Source of the DNA: a bacterium
Lineage (GTDB): Bacteria; Sumerlaeota; Sumerlaeia; SLMS01
Length of the DNA: 64,000 nt
Assembly: GCA_016125005.1 (NCBI GenBank)
Contig: WGMQ01000011.1
Location: forward strand, 54,583-118,582
Direction: 5' to 3'
The translations under genes and the position numbers were made by a program. The notes beneath the pieces are model-generated. The model was not told the origin of the DNA. It worked only from the letters and a program-made list of their open reading frames with translations, and searched no databases. Positions within the stretch are counted from its first letter, which is position 1. Each line of letters opens with the position of its first letter. Shown here piece after piece: positions 8,217 to 17,460 of this stretch.

Positions 8217-9452
8217 ATGCACGCTTCGAAAAGCCAGGCGAGCAAACCCCTGTTGCTCTTCATGCTGATCGTGGCTTCTTCCATCGGTTCGCTGACGATG
8301 CTGGTTCTGATCCCTGGCATCCCCGGCATCCAGTCCAGCTTCGGTGTCAGCTACGCGGCAGCGCAACTGGCGCTCACCACGTACCTCGTCGCGCTCGCAG
8401 CCGGTCAGCTGGTCTTCGGGCCGCTATCGGACACGATCGGCCGACGGCCGGTCATGGTCGCGAGCATCACGATCTTCGCGCTTGGCGGTGTCATCGGCGC
8501 GCTTGCCCCGAATCTGTCCGTCCTGCTGTTGGCCCGGGTTCTGCAGGGGATCGGCGCTTGCGGGGCGATGGTGCTGAGCCGGGCCATCGTTGCCGACATC
8601 TACAAGGGCAACAGGGCGGCCAGTGTCCTGGGCTTTGTGATCATGGCCTGGTCGACCATTCCAATGTTCGGGCCTTTGGTGGGCGGCGTTCTCACCGAAA
8701 GTTTCGGGTGGCGCGCAATCCTCTGGTTCACGGCCATTTTCGGCCTGGCGCTGCTCCCGCTCGTCTATTTCCGTCTGGCGGAGACGAACTTCGACCGTAT
8801 CGCCTTCAAGGGGGGCGGGGTGCTGCTCAAGGAGACCTGCGAACTCGTTGCCGACCGGATGTTCTTCACCAACACGGTCCATGTGGGAGCGACCGCGTTT
8901 GCGTTTTATGCCTTCATGGCCGGTTCGGCCATCATCGCTTCCCAGATGGGCGGATCCGGCATGGTCTACGGACTGTACTTCCTGCTCGTGGCAGGCGGTT
9001 ACACGGTCGGCAATCTGATCACCGGGATGCTGGCATCGCGCATCGGCTCCCGGCCACTGATCATAATCGGCGCGAGCATTGTGCTCGCCGGAGCGAGCGT
9101 GACATTGGCCATGTTTGTGCTGGACGCCGCGACGTTCCCGGGCTTCTTCGGCGTGATGACTATCTTCGCCTTCGGATGCGGCCTCCTCGTGCCCACGGGT
9201 ATTTCCGCCGCGACAGGCGCCCGGCCGCGTCTCGCAGGCACTGCCTCGGCCCTGACCGGGTCGCTCCAGATGGCGCTTGGCGGGCTGGCCACGCTCGTTA
9301 TCGGCATACTCCAGCCGGATCACATGATTGCCACCGCCGCGGCGATGCAGATAGGCGCATCGATCGTCTTTGTGGCGGCGCTACTGACGCCCCGCTTCTA
9401 CGCCACGACCGGCGACAAGCCTGTATCCGCCGAGGGTGACACATCCTCCTGA
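8217..9452 (+). CDS. MFS transporter, Bcr/CflA-like drug/metabolite exporter
   Basis: The predicted protein has 411 residues with about 12 membrane segments. It has the motif A-like loop GPLSDTIGRRPVMV between TM2 and TM3 and the drug:H+ antiporter-type segment LARVLQGIGACGAMVLSRAIVADIY, both typical of the 12-TM Bcr/CflA group. I prefer ATG 8217 over the TTG at 8205 given in the ORF track. It is divergent from the SDR-MBL unit with operator copy 2 between them. It likely exports a toxic intermediate or the pathway substrate; the cargo is not identifiable from the sequence. Confidence 0.88.
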   Translation: MHASKSQASKPLLLFMLIVASSIGSLTMLVLIPGIPGIQSSFGVSYAAAQLALTTYLVALAAGQLVFGPLSDTIGRRPVMVASITIFALGGVIGALAPNLSVLLLARVLQGIGACGAMVLSRAIVADIYKGNRAASVLGFVIMAWSTIPMFGPLVGGVLTESFGWRAILWFTAIFGLALLPLVYFRLAETNFDRIAFKGGGVLLKETCELVADRMFFTNTVHVGATAFAFYAFMAGSAIIASQMGGSGMVYGLYFLLVAGGYTVGNLITGMLASRIGSRPLIIIGASIVLAGASVTLAMFVLDAATFPGFFGVMTIFAFGCGLLVPTGISAATGARPRLAGTASALTGSLQMALGGLATLVIGILQPDHMIATAAAMQIGASIVFVAALLTPRFYATTGDKPVSAEGDTSS

Positions 9453-9501
9453 GGGACTGAAATTCGCAGGCTCGGGGTCGACCGGCCGACCAGCCCAGAA
9501 C

Positions 9502-10278
9502 CTAGTAGGGCCGTTCAAACCGTGGCTGGCGCTTTTCCAGGAACGAGCGCATGCCTTCCTCGGCTTCGGGGTGGCCAAAGCAGGTGCCCTGCATCTCGAC
9601 TTCGAGCTTGAGGTATTCGGAAAGGTCGCCCCAGGCCTTGCGGATGAGGACCTTCGTCTGCGCAAGTGCGTTCGGCGCGAGCGCGGCCAACTCGCCGGCC
9701 AGCAGCACGGCCTTGTCCTGAAGTTCGTCGGAGCCGACCAGTCGGTCGCACAGCCCCATGTCATGCGCCCGCGTGCCCGCGATGACGCTGCGCTCGAAGA
9801 TCATGCGCCGGGTGGCCTGCACGCCGATGCGGTTGATGAGGCCGGGAATGGTGCCAATGTCGGGCACGAGACCGATGCGCAGGAATGGGGCTGTGAACTT
9901 GGCCCTCGCGGTCGCGACGATGTAGTCGCAATGCAAGGCGTAGCCAAGCGCGCCGCCGGCGGCGACGACGTCGACCGCCGCGATGATCGGCTTGCCAGCG
10001 CATGCCACGCGCTCGACGAGGTCGACGCTCCTCGCAAAGCGCACCTCGTATTCCTCCCTGGTCTGGGTGGGCATGTAGTTGATGTCACCCCCGGCGGAGA
10101 AATGCCCGCCCGCGCCGGTCAGGATAATGGCGGACGCCTTGGGATCATCGATCGCCTCCAGCATCGCCTTCTGCAATTCGTCATTCAAAGCCGCATCGAA
10201 CGCGTTGAGTACATGCGGCCTGTTCATGACCAGACGGACAATTCTCTCCTCGGGCCATTCGACCAGCACCGTTTCCAT
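9502..10278 (-). CDS. Enoyl-CoA hydratase/isomerase family protein, PaaG-like active site
   Basis: This is a 258-residue crotonase starting at ATG 10278 (METVLVEW); the upstream ORF extension to 10410 covers the ABC remnant. Oxyanion-hole segments are FSAGGDINY (about 64-72) and VAAGGALGYALHC (about 110-122). Both usual hydratase Glu positions are changed: the first is absent and the second is Asp in LVPDIGTIPGL. An Asp at that place is the arrangement known from PaaG-type 1,2-epoxyphenylacetyl-CoA isomerase and some Delta3-Delta2 enoyl-CoA isomerases, so isomerisation is more likely than hydration. It is convergent with the MFS gene and follows the decayed ABC genes. Confidence 0.85.
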   Translation of the reverse strand: METVLVEWPEERIVRLVMNRPHVLNAFDAALNDELQKAMLEAIDDPKASAIILTGAGGHFSAGGDINYMPTQTREEYEVRFARSVDLVERVACAGKPIIAAVDVVAAGGALGYALHCDYIVATARAKFTAPFLRIGLVPDIGTIPGLINRIGVQATRRMIFERSVIAGTRAHDMGLCDRLVGSDELQDKAVLLAGELAALAPNALAQTKVLIRKAWGDLSEYLKLEVEMQGTCFGHPEAEEGMRSFLEKRQPRFERPY

Positions 10279-10369
10279 ATTGCCCACTTCCTTGACCTGA
10301 TGTTCCGACTGACCTGTTCGAGGACACGGCCGAAATTGCGCATGCCGTCCAGGCACGCGATCACCGCTA

Positions 10370-11019
10370 TCAATGGATGGTCGCGTACATGACCTTTTCT
10401 TCGGTCGCATCTTCGGCCGAGAACTCCTCGACGATGCGCCCGGCGCGAGTTACGACGATGCGGTCGGAGACCGCGAGGACTTCGTTGAGGTATGAGGAGA
10501 TGACTACGACAGCCTTTCCCTCCGACGCAAGATCGCGAATCGACTTGTGGATGTGAGGGATCTAGCGAAAATCACCAGTCCCGGCCGCTGGACAAGCGAC
10601 TTGGCGACGACCACCTTCTGCTGGTTGCCGCCGGAATATTCGGCGATCCGCAAGGTTCGCTTGAGCGCCGAAACCGCCGTGCTGGCAATCCCATGGTCCG
10701 CGACCCTCTTCTGCTGCCTGCGGGAATAAAGAAATCTCGCGAACTGCGGCACGACCAGGTAGCCTAGATAGATGTTCTCATTGGAGGTCATCATCTCGAA
10801 GAAGCCGTCGGACTTCCGATCCTCGGTGATGTAGACGATGCCTTCCTCGATGGCCTGCCTCGGGGTTCGGTAGCGGATCGGCCTGCCGTGCAAATAGATG
10901 AGGCCGCCGCCAAGGAAATTCCGTTTGCGCGCGCCGCAGATGATCTGGGCGATCTCGCTCCTGCCAGCGCCGACAAGACCCGCCATCCCCAGCGCCTCTC
11001 CGGGCGCGGAAGTGCAAAA
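10370..11019 (-). pseudogene. Sugar-type ABC transporter ATPase, remnant of the second nucleotide-binding domain
   Basis: The frame opens with EALGMAGLVGAGRSEI, the start of the second ATP-binding domain of RbsA/XylG/MglA-type double ATPases, and continues through GIVYITEDRKSDG and YSGGNQQKVVVAKSLVQRPGLVIF. There the Walker B/DEPTRG segment is missing and the frame changes. The C-terminal part is found in another frame (SEGKAVVVISSYLNEVLAVSDRI ... EEKVMYATIH), ending at TGA 10370-10372. The first ATP-binding domain is absent altogether, and the remnant is fused to the end of the permease remnant. It is clearly non-functional as an ATPase. Confidence 0.88.
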
Positions 11020-11890
11020 TTATCGAGGATGACGGCCAGCAGCAGGACAGCGCCCTTGATGATGTTCTGCGTCTGGATATCGAAATTGAGGATCGTCATC
11101 GCATTGAGCGTGACGCCGATCGGCAAGATACCCGCGACCACGCTGAACGCGTTGCCAAACCCGACGGCGAGGCTGATGCCGCCCAACATGGCCACCAGAA
11201 TCACGTCGAAGATCATCGTCGATTCAGCGATCTGCATGTACATCAGCGAGGTCGAGGCCACGATCATGATGCCTCCGAGACAGCCGATCGCCGCGGAGAT
11301 GCAGTATTCGAGGATCGTCAGGCGGCACACCGCGATGCCCGAAAGCTCTGCGGCCTGCGGATTGTCGCCATGCGCATAGATGAACCTGCCCGCGACCGTC
11401 CCGCCGAGCTTCAGGAACCAGTCATGTCCAGGCTCGAGACATACCTGGTTGTGGGGCATCACCAGGACCCGGGTTACCGCCAGCATGAAAATGCCGGTGG
11501 CAAGCGTCGTGAAGATTGCCGGAATGTCGACGATCGAAATCAACACGCCGTTTATGACGCTGATCGCCAGTGGGAGAGCCGGTCCGAAAACGAGCGCGGC
11601 CGCCAATGGCATGCCGGCATTGACCAGCGTGACGCTGATGGCGGAGCGGACCGCCAACGTGACAATCTGAGACAGATCCAGGCCACGGCCAGTCACGACT
11701 ACGGCCATGCCGAGCGCAAGGATGCCGAGGATCGAAATTCCGCGTGCCAGGCAAACCGATTGCAGAGGCCGAGGAAGCCGGGCAGGGCGATGCTCAGCCC
11801 GGTGGACAGCGCGAGCGCCACTGCGAAGACCAGCATGGCCTGATCGCGTTGCGCGACCGCCCATTTTTGCGCTCCTGAAGAAATTCTCAC
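11020..11890 (-). pseudogene. Sugar-type ABC transporter permease (RbsC/XylH-like), frameshifted
   Basis: A likely GTG start at 11890, behind a GGGGAGGG ribosome-binding site, gives a start like family members (AQKWAVAQRDQ...LSTGLSIALPGFLGLCN). The frame then shifts around 11750-11765, and homology continues as ISILGILALGMAVVVTGRGLDLS with later segments AIFTTLATGIFMLAV, SLMYMQIAESTMIFDVILVAMLGG and IIKGAVLLLAVILDN. At about 11020 the reading frame runs into ATPase sequence. This is a broken sugar/ribose-type permease. The 388-residue ORF in the track is a chance read-through of both remnants. Confidence 0.85.
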
Positions 11891-11964
11891 CAGCGGGCCC
11901 TCCCCGCATTCGCTGGACCACACGAATGTTCGTGACCAAATTCTGACGATATTGCATAATTAAT

Positions 11965-11978
11965 CAACTCAAAAGTCA
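11965..11978. promoter_or_regulatory. Degenerate palindromic operator, copy 3 (CAACTCAAAAGTCA)
   Basis: Ten of 14 positions agree with TGACTTTAAAGTCA, the right arm AAAGTCA being intact. It lies about 75 bp upstream of the broken permease, so the lost transporter may once have been in the same regulon. The left arm is eroded, which fits decay of the promoter together with the genes. This is the weakest copy. Confidence 0.4.
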
Positions 11979-12184
11979 ATTCCGAACCCATTGCAACTGC
12001 CAGCCAGCAGGCGTCTGCGGGTTTGGCGGTTTCGAGCCGAAAGGTATTGGAAATGAATGAAATATCCCGACCTGGATTTCCTGACTGGCCACGTCCGGAG
12101 TTTTTCGAAAGCCATCCTGGGTGATTTCTCCGGGAACCCGGGGGGCGCCGGCATTCCTGCTTCACATATCTGCCGAGACGATAT

Positions 12185-12198
12185 TGACTATATAGTCA
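12185..12198. promoter_or_regulatory. Palindromic operator, copy 4 (TGACTATATAGTCA, perfect)
   Basis: This is a perfect 14-bp palindrome in the 332-bp gap upstream of the crotonase at 12290. It overlaps TTGACT (12184-12189), which is followed after 17 bp by TACGAG, a plausible -35/-10 pair reading toward the crotonase-GST unit. A repressor bound here would block polymerase. The rest of the gap (11958-12289) contains operator copy 3 and no convincing gene. Confidence 0.72.
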
Positions 12199-12289
12199 TC
12201 AAAATCTACGAGATATCGAACCACTCGGTATCAATGCAAAGGCGCAACGGCCCGCCGGGTCAATCAGGCGGCAGGTGGCGGAGGGACCC

Positions 12290-13063
12290 ATGGACGGAAC
12301 AATGCAAAAAGTGACCACGGAACGCCGTGGACACGCTCTGATCATCACGATCAATCGTCCTGGCGCGCGCAACGCCGTCGATCTGGAGACCGCGGTACAG
12401 ATGGAGGCGGCGATCGATCTGCTCGACGCCGAAAACGACCTGCGAGTCGGCATCGTGACCGGTTCCGGCGGCACGTTCTCGGCTGGCGCGGATCTGAAGG
12501 CTGCTGCCCGAGGGGAGAGCGGCATAACCGAGCGCAGGGGCGGCTTCGGCGCGTTCGAGCGCCCGTCGATCAAACCGATGATCGCTGCCGTCGAAGGCTT
12601 TGCAGTGGGCGGTGGGTTCGAGATGTGCCTGTCCTGCGACCTGATCGTCGCGGCCCGCAGCGCGAAATTCGGCCTGCCCGAAGTGCGTCACAACGTGGTC
12701 GCCGTCGGCGGCGCACTTTTCCGCCTGCAGAAGCGCATGCCTTACAATCTGGCCACAGAACTGGCGCTGACAGGCCGATTCGAGGGCGCCGAGTTCTTCC
12801 ATCACTGGGGCGTCGTCAACCGGTTGGCCGACGAAGGCAAGGCGGTGGATGTGGCGTTGGAACTGGCCGAGGAGATCCTGGTCAACGGGCCGACAGCGGT
12901 GTGGGCGAGCCGGGAAATCATGTTCCAGTCGAACAACTGGACGGAGAAGGAAGCCTGGAAACTCCAGTGGGACCTGGCACGGCCCGCTCTCGACAGCGAC
13001 GATTCCAAGGAAGGCCTCCGGGCCTTTGCGGAAAAGCGCAAGCCCGAATGGAAGGGCAGATAG
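12290..13063 (+). CDS. Enoyl-CoA hydratase (crotonase), both catalytic Glu present
   Basis: This is a 257-residue crotonase. ATG 12290 is preferred because GGCGGAGGG lies just before it; the track's GTG at 12275 is inside that region. It has TFSAGADLKAA as the first oxyanion segment, AVGGGFEMCLSCDLI with the first Glu, and FGLPEVRHNV with the second Glu, so a true 2-enoyl-CoA hydratase activity is credible. The C-terminal tail FAEKRKPEWKGR is typical. It is the first gene after the perfect operator copy 4 and is followed after 59 bp by the GST-like gene. Confidence 0.9.
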   Translation: MDGTMQKVTTERRGHALIITINRPGARNAVDLETAVQMEAAIDLLDAENDLRVGIVTGSGGTFSAGADLKAAARGESGITERRGGFGAFERPSIKPMIAAVEGFAVGGGFEMCLSCDLIVAARSAKFGLPEVRHNVVAVGGALFRLQKRMPYNLATELALTGRFEGAEFFHHWGVVNRLADEGKAVDVALELAEEILVNGPTAVWASREIMFQSNNWTEKEAWKLQWDLARPALDSDDSKEGLRAFAEKRKPEWKGR

Positions 13064-13122
13064 CGCAATCAGCAGCGGCCGCCACCTCAGGCGATCCGCT
13101 TTTCAACGAGGACTTTACGCGC

Positions 13123-14148
13123 ATGGAACGACCGCTCATCATCGCCGGCGCGCCGGGATCGCCCTACACGCGGAAGGTCATCTCGGCGGCGCGTTACTGT
13201 CACGTTCCCTATCGTTTTCTTAGTGAGCTCTCGGCTACCAACAAGCTGCCGCAGCCAAGGATCAAGCTTTGGCCCACGTGCTATTTCCCCGATACAGAGG
13301 AACTGGTTCCCGAGACGGATTCCACGCCCTTGTTGCGCAAGCTCGAAACGTTTGCACCGAACCGCAAACTCGTGCCGACCGATCCGCGACTGGCGTTCAT
13401 CGACGCCCTGATCGAGGATTACGCGGACGAGTGGATGACCAAGACGATCTTTCACTATCGCTGGACCCATAGTGCGGACATCGCCAAGTCGACGCGAATC
13501 CTGCCTCTCTGGTTCGAGTTTCCGCTGGCCGACGAGGCCCTGAAAGCCGCGGGCGAGGCTTTCGCCCAGCGTCAGATCGGTAGACTTGGTCTCGTGGGAT
13601 GCAACCCGATCACAGCGCCGACGCTCGAAGAAAGCTATGAGCGGCTGGTTGTCTGTCTGGCGCGCTGCCTGACAGATACACCTTTCATGTTCGGCACGCG
13701 CCCATCCCCCGCCGATTTCGGCTTGTATGGACAGCTTTCACAGGCCGCGATGTTCGATCCCTCGACGCGCGCGATCGTCGACGAGCTTGCACCAAGGGTG
13801 ACCGCATGGACCATCGCCATGGAAGACCTGACCGGCGTGGACGGCGGCGACTGGATGGCGTTCGATGACCTGCCGGCATCAGTTCACGACTTGCTTCGCG
13901 AGATCGGCGACACCTACGCGGTCTTTCTCCTCGCCAACGAGGCGGCAATCGATGCGGGCGAGGAGATGGTGCGCACCATGATCTCGGGGCGGGCGTGGGA
14001 ACAGCCCGCGTTCCGGTACCAGAAGAAATGCCTTGCGGTCTTGCGTGAAATGTACGCCGGACTGGGCGCTGCGGATCGCGCATCCGTCGACGGACTGCTT
14101 CGCGGGACCGGATGCACGAAGCTCTTCGACGACGGCGCCGCCGCTTAG
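13123..14148 (+). CDS. Glutathione S-transferase-like protein, long form
   Basis: This is a 341-residue protein starting at ATG 13123; the ORF-track start at 12625 lies inside the crotonase. The N-terminal segment PLIIAGAPGSPYTRKVISAARY has the thioredoxin-fold GST start with SPY at the usual activating position. A C-terminal helical domain contains FMFGTRPSPADFGLYGQLSQ, the GST domain-2 signature. At 341 residues it is about 100 longer than ordinary GSTs, with an extra C-terminal helical region (about 240-341). Substrate and glutathione dependence are unknown. It is probably co-transcribed with the upstream hydratase under operator copy 4. Confidence 0.78.
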   Translation: MERPLIIAGAPGSPYTRKVISAARYCHVPYRFLSELSATNKLPQPRIKLWPTCYFPDTEELVPETDSTPLLRKLETFAPNRKLVPTDPRLAFIDALIEDYADEWMTKTIFHYRWTHSADIAKSTRILPLWFEFPLADEALKAAGEAFAQRQIGRLGLVGCNPITAPTLEESYERLVVCLARCLTDTPFMFGTRPSPADFGLYGQLSQAAMFDPSTRAIVDELAPRVTAWTIAMEDLTGVDGGDWMAFDDLPASVHDLLREIGDTYAVFLLANEAAIDAGEEMVRTMISGRAWEQPAFRYQKKCLAVLREMYAGLGAADRASVDGLLRGTGCTKLFDDGAAA

Positions 14149-14302
14149 CTACGCTTAATTCCAGGCGGCGGATCCGCACCGAAGCTCCTGGCGAGACGCC
14201 TCATGCATTCGATTCGGGGTCACTACGTATTGCGGCGAGGGCGTGCCGACGGAAAAACTTTCGGTTGATCAAACGGCGCGATCTGCGCTAAGTGACAGAA
14301 AA

Positions 14303-14336
14303 TGACTTTAAAGTCGATTTTATGACTTTAATTTCA
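14303..14336. promoter_or_regulatory. Tandem palindromic operators, copies 5a and 5b
   Basis: Two sites lie 20 bp apart centre to centre, on the same helix face. TGACTTTAAAGTCG (14303-14316) is one base short of the perfect palindrome, and TGACTTTAATTTCA (14323-14336) is a half-conserved copy. They lie 100-135 bp upstream of the SDR at 14437. The two-turn spacing is what cooperative binding of two dimers would use. The remainder of the 14149-14436 gap shows no gene. Confidence 0.7.
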
Positions 14337-14436
14337 GATTTTGATGGGGAGCTGTGGCCGTCAAGGCACGTCGCGACGTGCGATGAAGTCAGCGGCTTGC
14401 CAGCCATGGCGTCGGCGGAAGACATGGGGGGAGGAC

Positions 14437-15213
14437 ATGAACTTGCTTGATCTGAGCGGCAAGGCCGCGATCGTAACCGGATCGTCCCGGGGTATCGGCA
14501 AATCCATCGCCGAATGTCTGGCGGCCAGCGGTGCCAAGGTCGTCATCTCCAGTCGGAAGATTGACGCGTGTGACGCGGCGGCACAGGAGATCAACTCCCG
14601 TCACGGCGATGGAACTGCGCTGGCCGTCGCGGCGAACATTTCCTCCAAGCCGGACCTTGAGAACCTGGTCCATAGCACCCGGTCCGCATTCGGCCGGATC
14701 GACATCCTCGTCTGCAACGCCGCCAGCAATCCCCATTACGGGCCGCTCTCCGGTATCTCGGACGAGGCGTTCCGGAAGGTCCTGGATAACAACGTCATTT
14801 CCAACCACTGGCTGATCCAGATGGTCGCGCCCGAGATGTCGGAGAGGAAGGATGGCGCCATCGTCATCGTGTCCTCAATCGGCGGAATGATCGGATCCGG
14901 GGTCATTGGCGCGTACAACATTTCCAAGGCCGCTGACTTCCAACTGGCCCGAAACCTGGCCGTAGAACTCGGACCACATAACGTCAGGGTCAACACGATT
15001 GCCCCCGGTGTCATCCGCACCGAGTTCGCACGGGCATTGTGGGACAGTCCGGCAGCCGAGAGCCGCCTGCGCTCCATGACCCCGCTGGGCCGCATAGGCG
15101 AGCCGCGCGACGTCGCGGGAGTGGCGGTCTTTCTCGCTTCGCCTGCGGGTTCTTACATTACCGGGCAAACAATCGTCGTCGATGGCGGGTCGACCATAAC
15201 CGGGCCTCTCTAG
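14437..15213 (+). CDS. SDR-family oxidoreductase (3-oxoacyl/3-hydroxyacyl type)
   Basis: This 258-residue classical SDR starts at ATG 14437, which follows GGGGGGAGGAC; the longer track start at 14341 lies in the operator region. The cofactor loop [10 protein letters not shown] is at about 14-23, NAAS replaces NNAG at about 92, catalytic Ser is in IVSSIGGM and Tyr/Lys in AYNISKA, so the active site is intact. The C-terminal [16 protein letters not shown] is usual. It probably acts on a hydroxy/keto-acyl-CoA or alcohol of the pathway. Tandem operators lie upstream, and the FadJ-like gene follows 77 bp downstream. Confidence 0.9.
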   Translation: MNLLDLSGKAAIVTGSSRGIGKSIAECLAASGAKVVISSRKIDACDAAAQEINSRHGDGTALAVAANISSKPDLENLVHSTRSAFGRIDILVCNAASNPHYGPLSGISDEAFRKVLDNNVISNHWLIQMVAPEMSERKDGAIVIVSSIGGMIGSGVIGAYNISKAADFQLARNLAVELGPHNVRVNTIAPGVIRTEFARALWDSPAAESRLRSMTPLGRIGEPRDVAGVAVFLASPAGSYITGQTIVVDGGSTITGPL

Positions 15214-15290
15214 GCAGCGATCTTCGCCGATTGCTAGAGAACCGAACTCCCCGTTCAAACCAATACCGCGCGAACTGAAAAGACTGCGAC

Positions 15291-17318
15291 ATGATCGATA
15301 AGAAGCTCCACGGTGACGTCGTCGAACTCACTCTCGACAACCCGCCCGTCAATGCCCTTGGCGTGGAGGTGCGGCGCGCCCTGATGGCTGCCGTCGTATC
15401 GGCGGACGCCGACCCGGATATCAAAGCCATTGTCATTCGCGGAGTGGGCAAGATGTTCTCCGCGGGTGCGGACATCAGCGAGTTCGGCAAGCCTCCCGTT
15501 TCCCCCTGGCTGCCGGACGTGGTGGCAAGGATCGAGACCTGTTCGAAACCCGTGATCGTCGCCATCCACGGGACGGCTCTCGGGGGCGGCCTGGAAGTGG
15601 CTCTTGGCGCGCATCACCGCATCGCAACGCCCGATGCCAAACTCGGCCTTCCCGAAGTGAAGATCGGACTCCTGCCGGGGGCCGGCGGGACCCAACGTCT
15701 CCCGAGACTGACCGGCGTTGAAGCAGCGTTGAATATCATCGTTTCCGGCGATCCGGTTTCGGCCGAAAAGGCTTTGGAACTGGGTCTGATCGACAAGATC
15801 GTCAGCGAAGACGATCTGCTCGAAGAGGCACTGGTTCTTGCACGCACCACGCCCCCCGTCCGACGCGTGAGCGAGCTGAAGGCATGTGCCGACCCGGACG
15901 TCTTTGCGAAGTTTGCCGAACGGAACGCCGGCATCATCGGCAGGCTCGATGCGCCAGGGGCGTGCATCGAAGCAGTCAAGGCCGCGACCGAATTGTCCTT
16001 GGCCGACGGGCAGACCAGGGAGACCGAGTTGCTCGCCAAGCTTGTCGCGGGCACGCAGTCCACCGCTCTGCGCCACGCCTTCTTCGCGGAGCGCGCCGCG
16101 GCCAAGATCAATGATCTGCCGGCGGATACGAAGCCCCGCGCGATCAGGCGAGTCGGCGTGCTCGGCGCGGGCACGATGGGCGGCGGCATCTCGATGAATT
16201 TCCTTTCCGCGGGGATTCCGGTCACCATCGTCGAGACGAAGCAGGATGCACTGGACCGCGGCGTCTCGCTCATGCGCAGGAACTACGAAGCCAGCGCAAC
16301 AAAAGGACGCATCACATCGGCCCAGGTCGAAGGCGCGATGAGCCTGCTGACGCCGACCCTCGACTTCGAGGCTCTCGGCACGTGCGACCTGGTGATCGAG
16401 GCAGTCTACGAAAACATGGACCTGAAAAAGCAGATATTCGCGCGCCTCGACGGGATTGCGAAGCCGGGCGCCATACTCGCCTCGAACACCTCCTATCTGG
16501 ACATCGACGAAATCGCGGCCGTGACATCAAGGCCCGGCGAGGTGGTCGGGATGCATTTCTTCTCGCCCGCGAACGTCATGAAACTGCTCGAAGTGGTGCG
16601 CGGCGCCAAGACAGACCCCGCCGTGCTGCAGACGGCGATGACTGTCGGACGCAAGGTCGGTAAGGTGCCCGTGGTTTCGGGCGTCTGTTACGGCTTCATC
16701 GGCAACCGGATGCTCGAGCCGCGCCAGGCGCAAGCCGACATGCTGCTCCTGGAAGGAGCCCTGCCTCATCAGATCGACAAGGTCCACACCGATCTGGGCA
16801 TGCCGATGGGACCCTATCAGATGTGGGATCTGGCCGGCGTCGACATAGGATGGCATCGCGACCCCAACCGCACCGACACCATCAAGGACGCGCTGTGCGC
16901 ACAGGGGCGATGGGGCCAGAAGACCCAGAAGGGCTACTACGACTACGACGAAAAACGCCGGCGGACTCCCTCGGCCATCACCGAAGAGACCATCAACGCA
17001 TATCGGGCCAAGGCCAACAAGACACCGCGCGAAATCTCCGACGAGGAGATCACCGTTCGTACGCTTTACACCATGGTCAACGAGGCCGCCCTGATCCTCG
17101 AGGAGGGGATCGCACAGCGCGCCTCGGACATCGATGTGGTCTGGCTTTACGGCTATGGCTGGCCCCGCCATCGCGGCGGTCCGATGTTCTGGGCGGACAC
17201 CCTGGGTCTCGACGCCATCGTCTCCGGTCTCGAGCGCTACGCCGATGCGATGGGTCCCGGTTTCAAGTTCTCCGAACTGTTGAGGCAGAAAGCCAGGGCC
17301 AACGAGACGTTCGTCTGA
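15291..17318 (+). CDS. fadJ: Bifunctional enoyl-CoA hydratase / 3-hydroxyacyl-CoA dehydrogenase (FadJ/FadB alpha-like)
   Basis: This 675-residue fusion has an N-terminal crotonase domain (about 1-190) with [22 protein letters not shown] and [20 protein letters not shown], keeping both Glu residues. It is followed by an NAD-binding Rossmann domain beginning [17 protein letters not shown] (about 282-298) and 3-hydroxyacyl-CoA dehydrogenase C-terminal domains. [15 protein letters not shown] (about 421-435) contains the catalytic His, and GFIGNRML follows. The length is slightly below that of typical FadJ (about 700). It would carry out hydration and NAD-dependent oxidation in beta-oxidation. It lies downstream of the SDR and upstream of a flavoprotein gene. 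Confidence 0.93.
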   Translation: MIDKKLHGDVVELTLDNPPVNALGVEVRRALMAAVVSADADPDIKAIVIRGVGKMFSAGADISEFGKPPVSPWLPDVVARIETCSKPVIVAIHGTALGGGLEVALGAHHRIATPDAKLGLPEVKIGLLPGAGGTQRLPRLTGVEAALNIIVSGDPVSAEKALELGLIDKIVSEDDLLEEALVLARTTPPVRRVSELKACADPDVFAKFAERNAGIIGRLDAPGACIEAVKAATELSLADGQTRETELLAKLVAGTQSTALRHAFFAERAAAKINDLPADTKPRAIRRVGVLGAGTMGGGISMNFLSAGIPVTIVETKQDALDRGVSLMRRNYEASATKGRITSAQVEGAMSLLTPTLDFEALGTCDLVIEAVYENMDLKKQIFARLDGIAKPGAILASNTSYLDIDEIAAVTSRPGEVVGMHFFSPANVMKLLEVVRGAKTDPAVLQTAMTVGRKVGKVPVVSGVCYGFIGNRMLEPRQAQADMLLLEGALPHQIDKVHTDLGMPMGPYQMWDLAGVDIGWHRDPNRTDTIKDALCAQGRWGQKTQKGYYDYDEKRRRTPSAITEETINAYRAKANKTPREISDEEITVRTLYTMVNEAALILEEGIAQRASDIDVVWLYGYGWPRHRGGPMFWADTLGLDAIVSGLERYADAMGPGFKFSELLRQKARANETFV

Positions 17319-17460
17319 TGCCTGGGCGAGGCCGGCATGTCCGTCGCCGCCTTGCCTGAAATCACAAGACCGCATCGATCGCATCTGATTTCGAGAGAAC
17401 CAGACGTTCGACGCGCGACGGCAGCGTGAAACACAACCGAACCAGGCAGGGAGCGGCACG

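Noticed and set aside
9453-9501. Possible bidirectional terminator between the MFS and crotonase genes (GGTCG/CGACC)
   Set aside because: Stem of only 5 bp without a U-tract; not distinguishable from chance at this GC content.
10791-11957. 388-aa ORF that could be read as a fused permease-ATPase protein
   Set aside because: Its two ends are out of frame with the conserved sequences; the permease N-terminus and the ATPase C-terminus lie in other frames. It is a read-through of two remnants.
12625-13122. N-terminal extension of the GST-like ORF
   Set aside because: Lies within the crotonase gene in another frame; ATG 13123 begins exactly at the GST fold.
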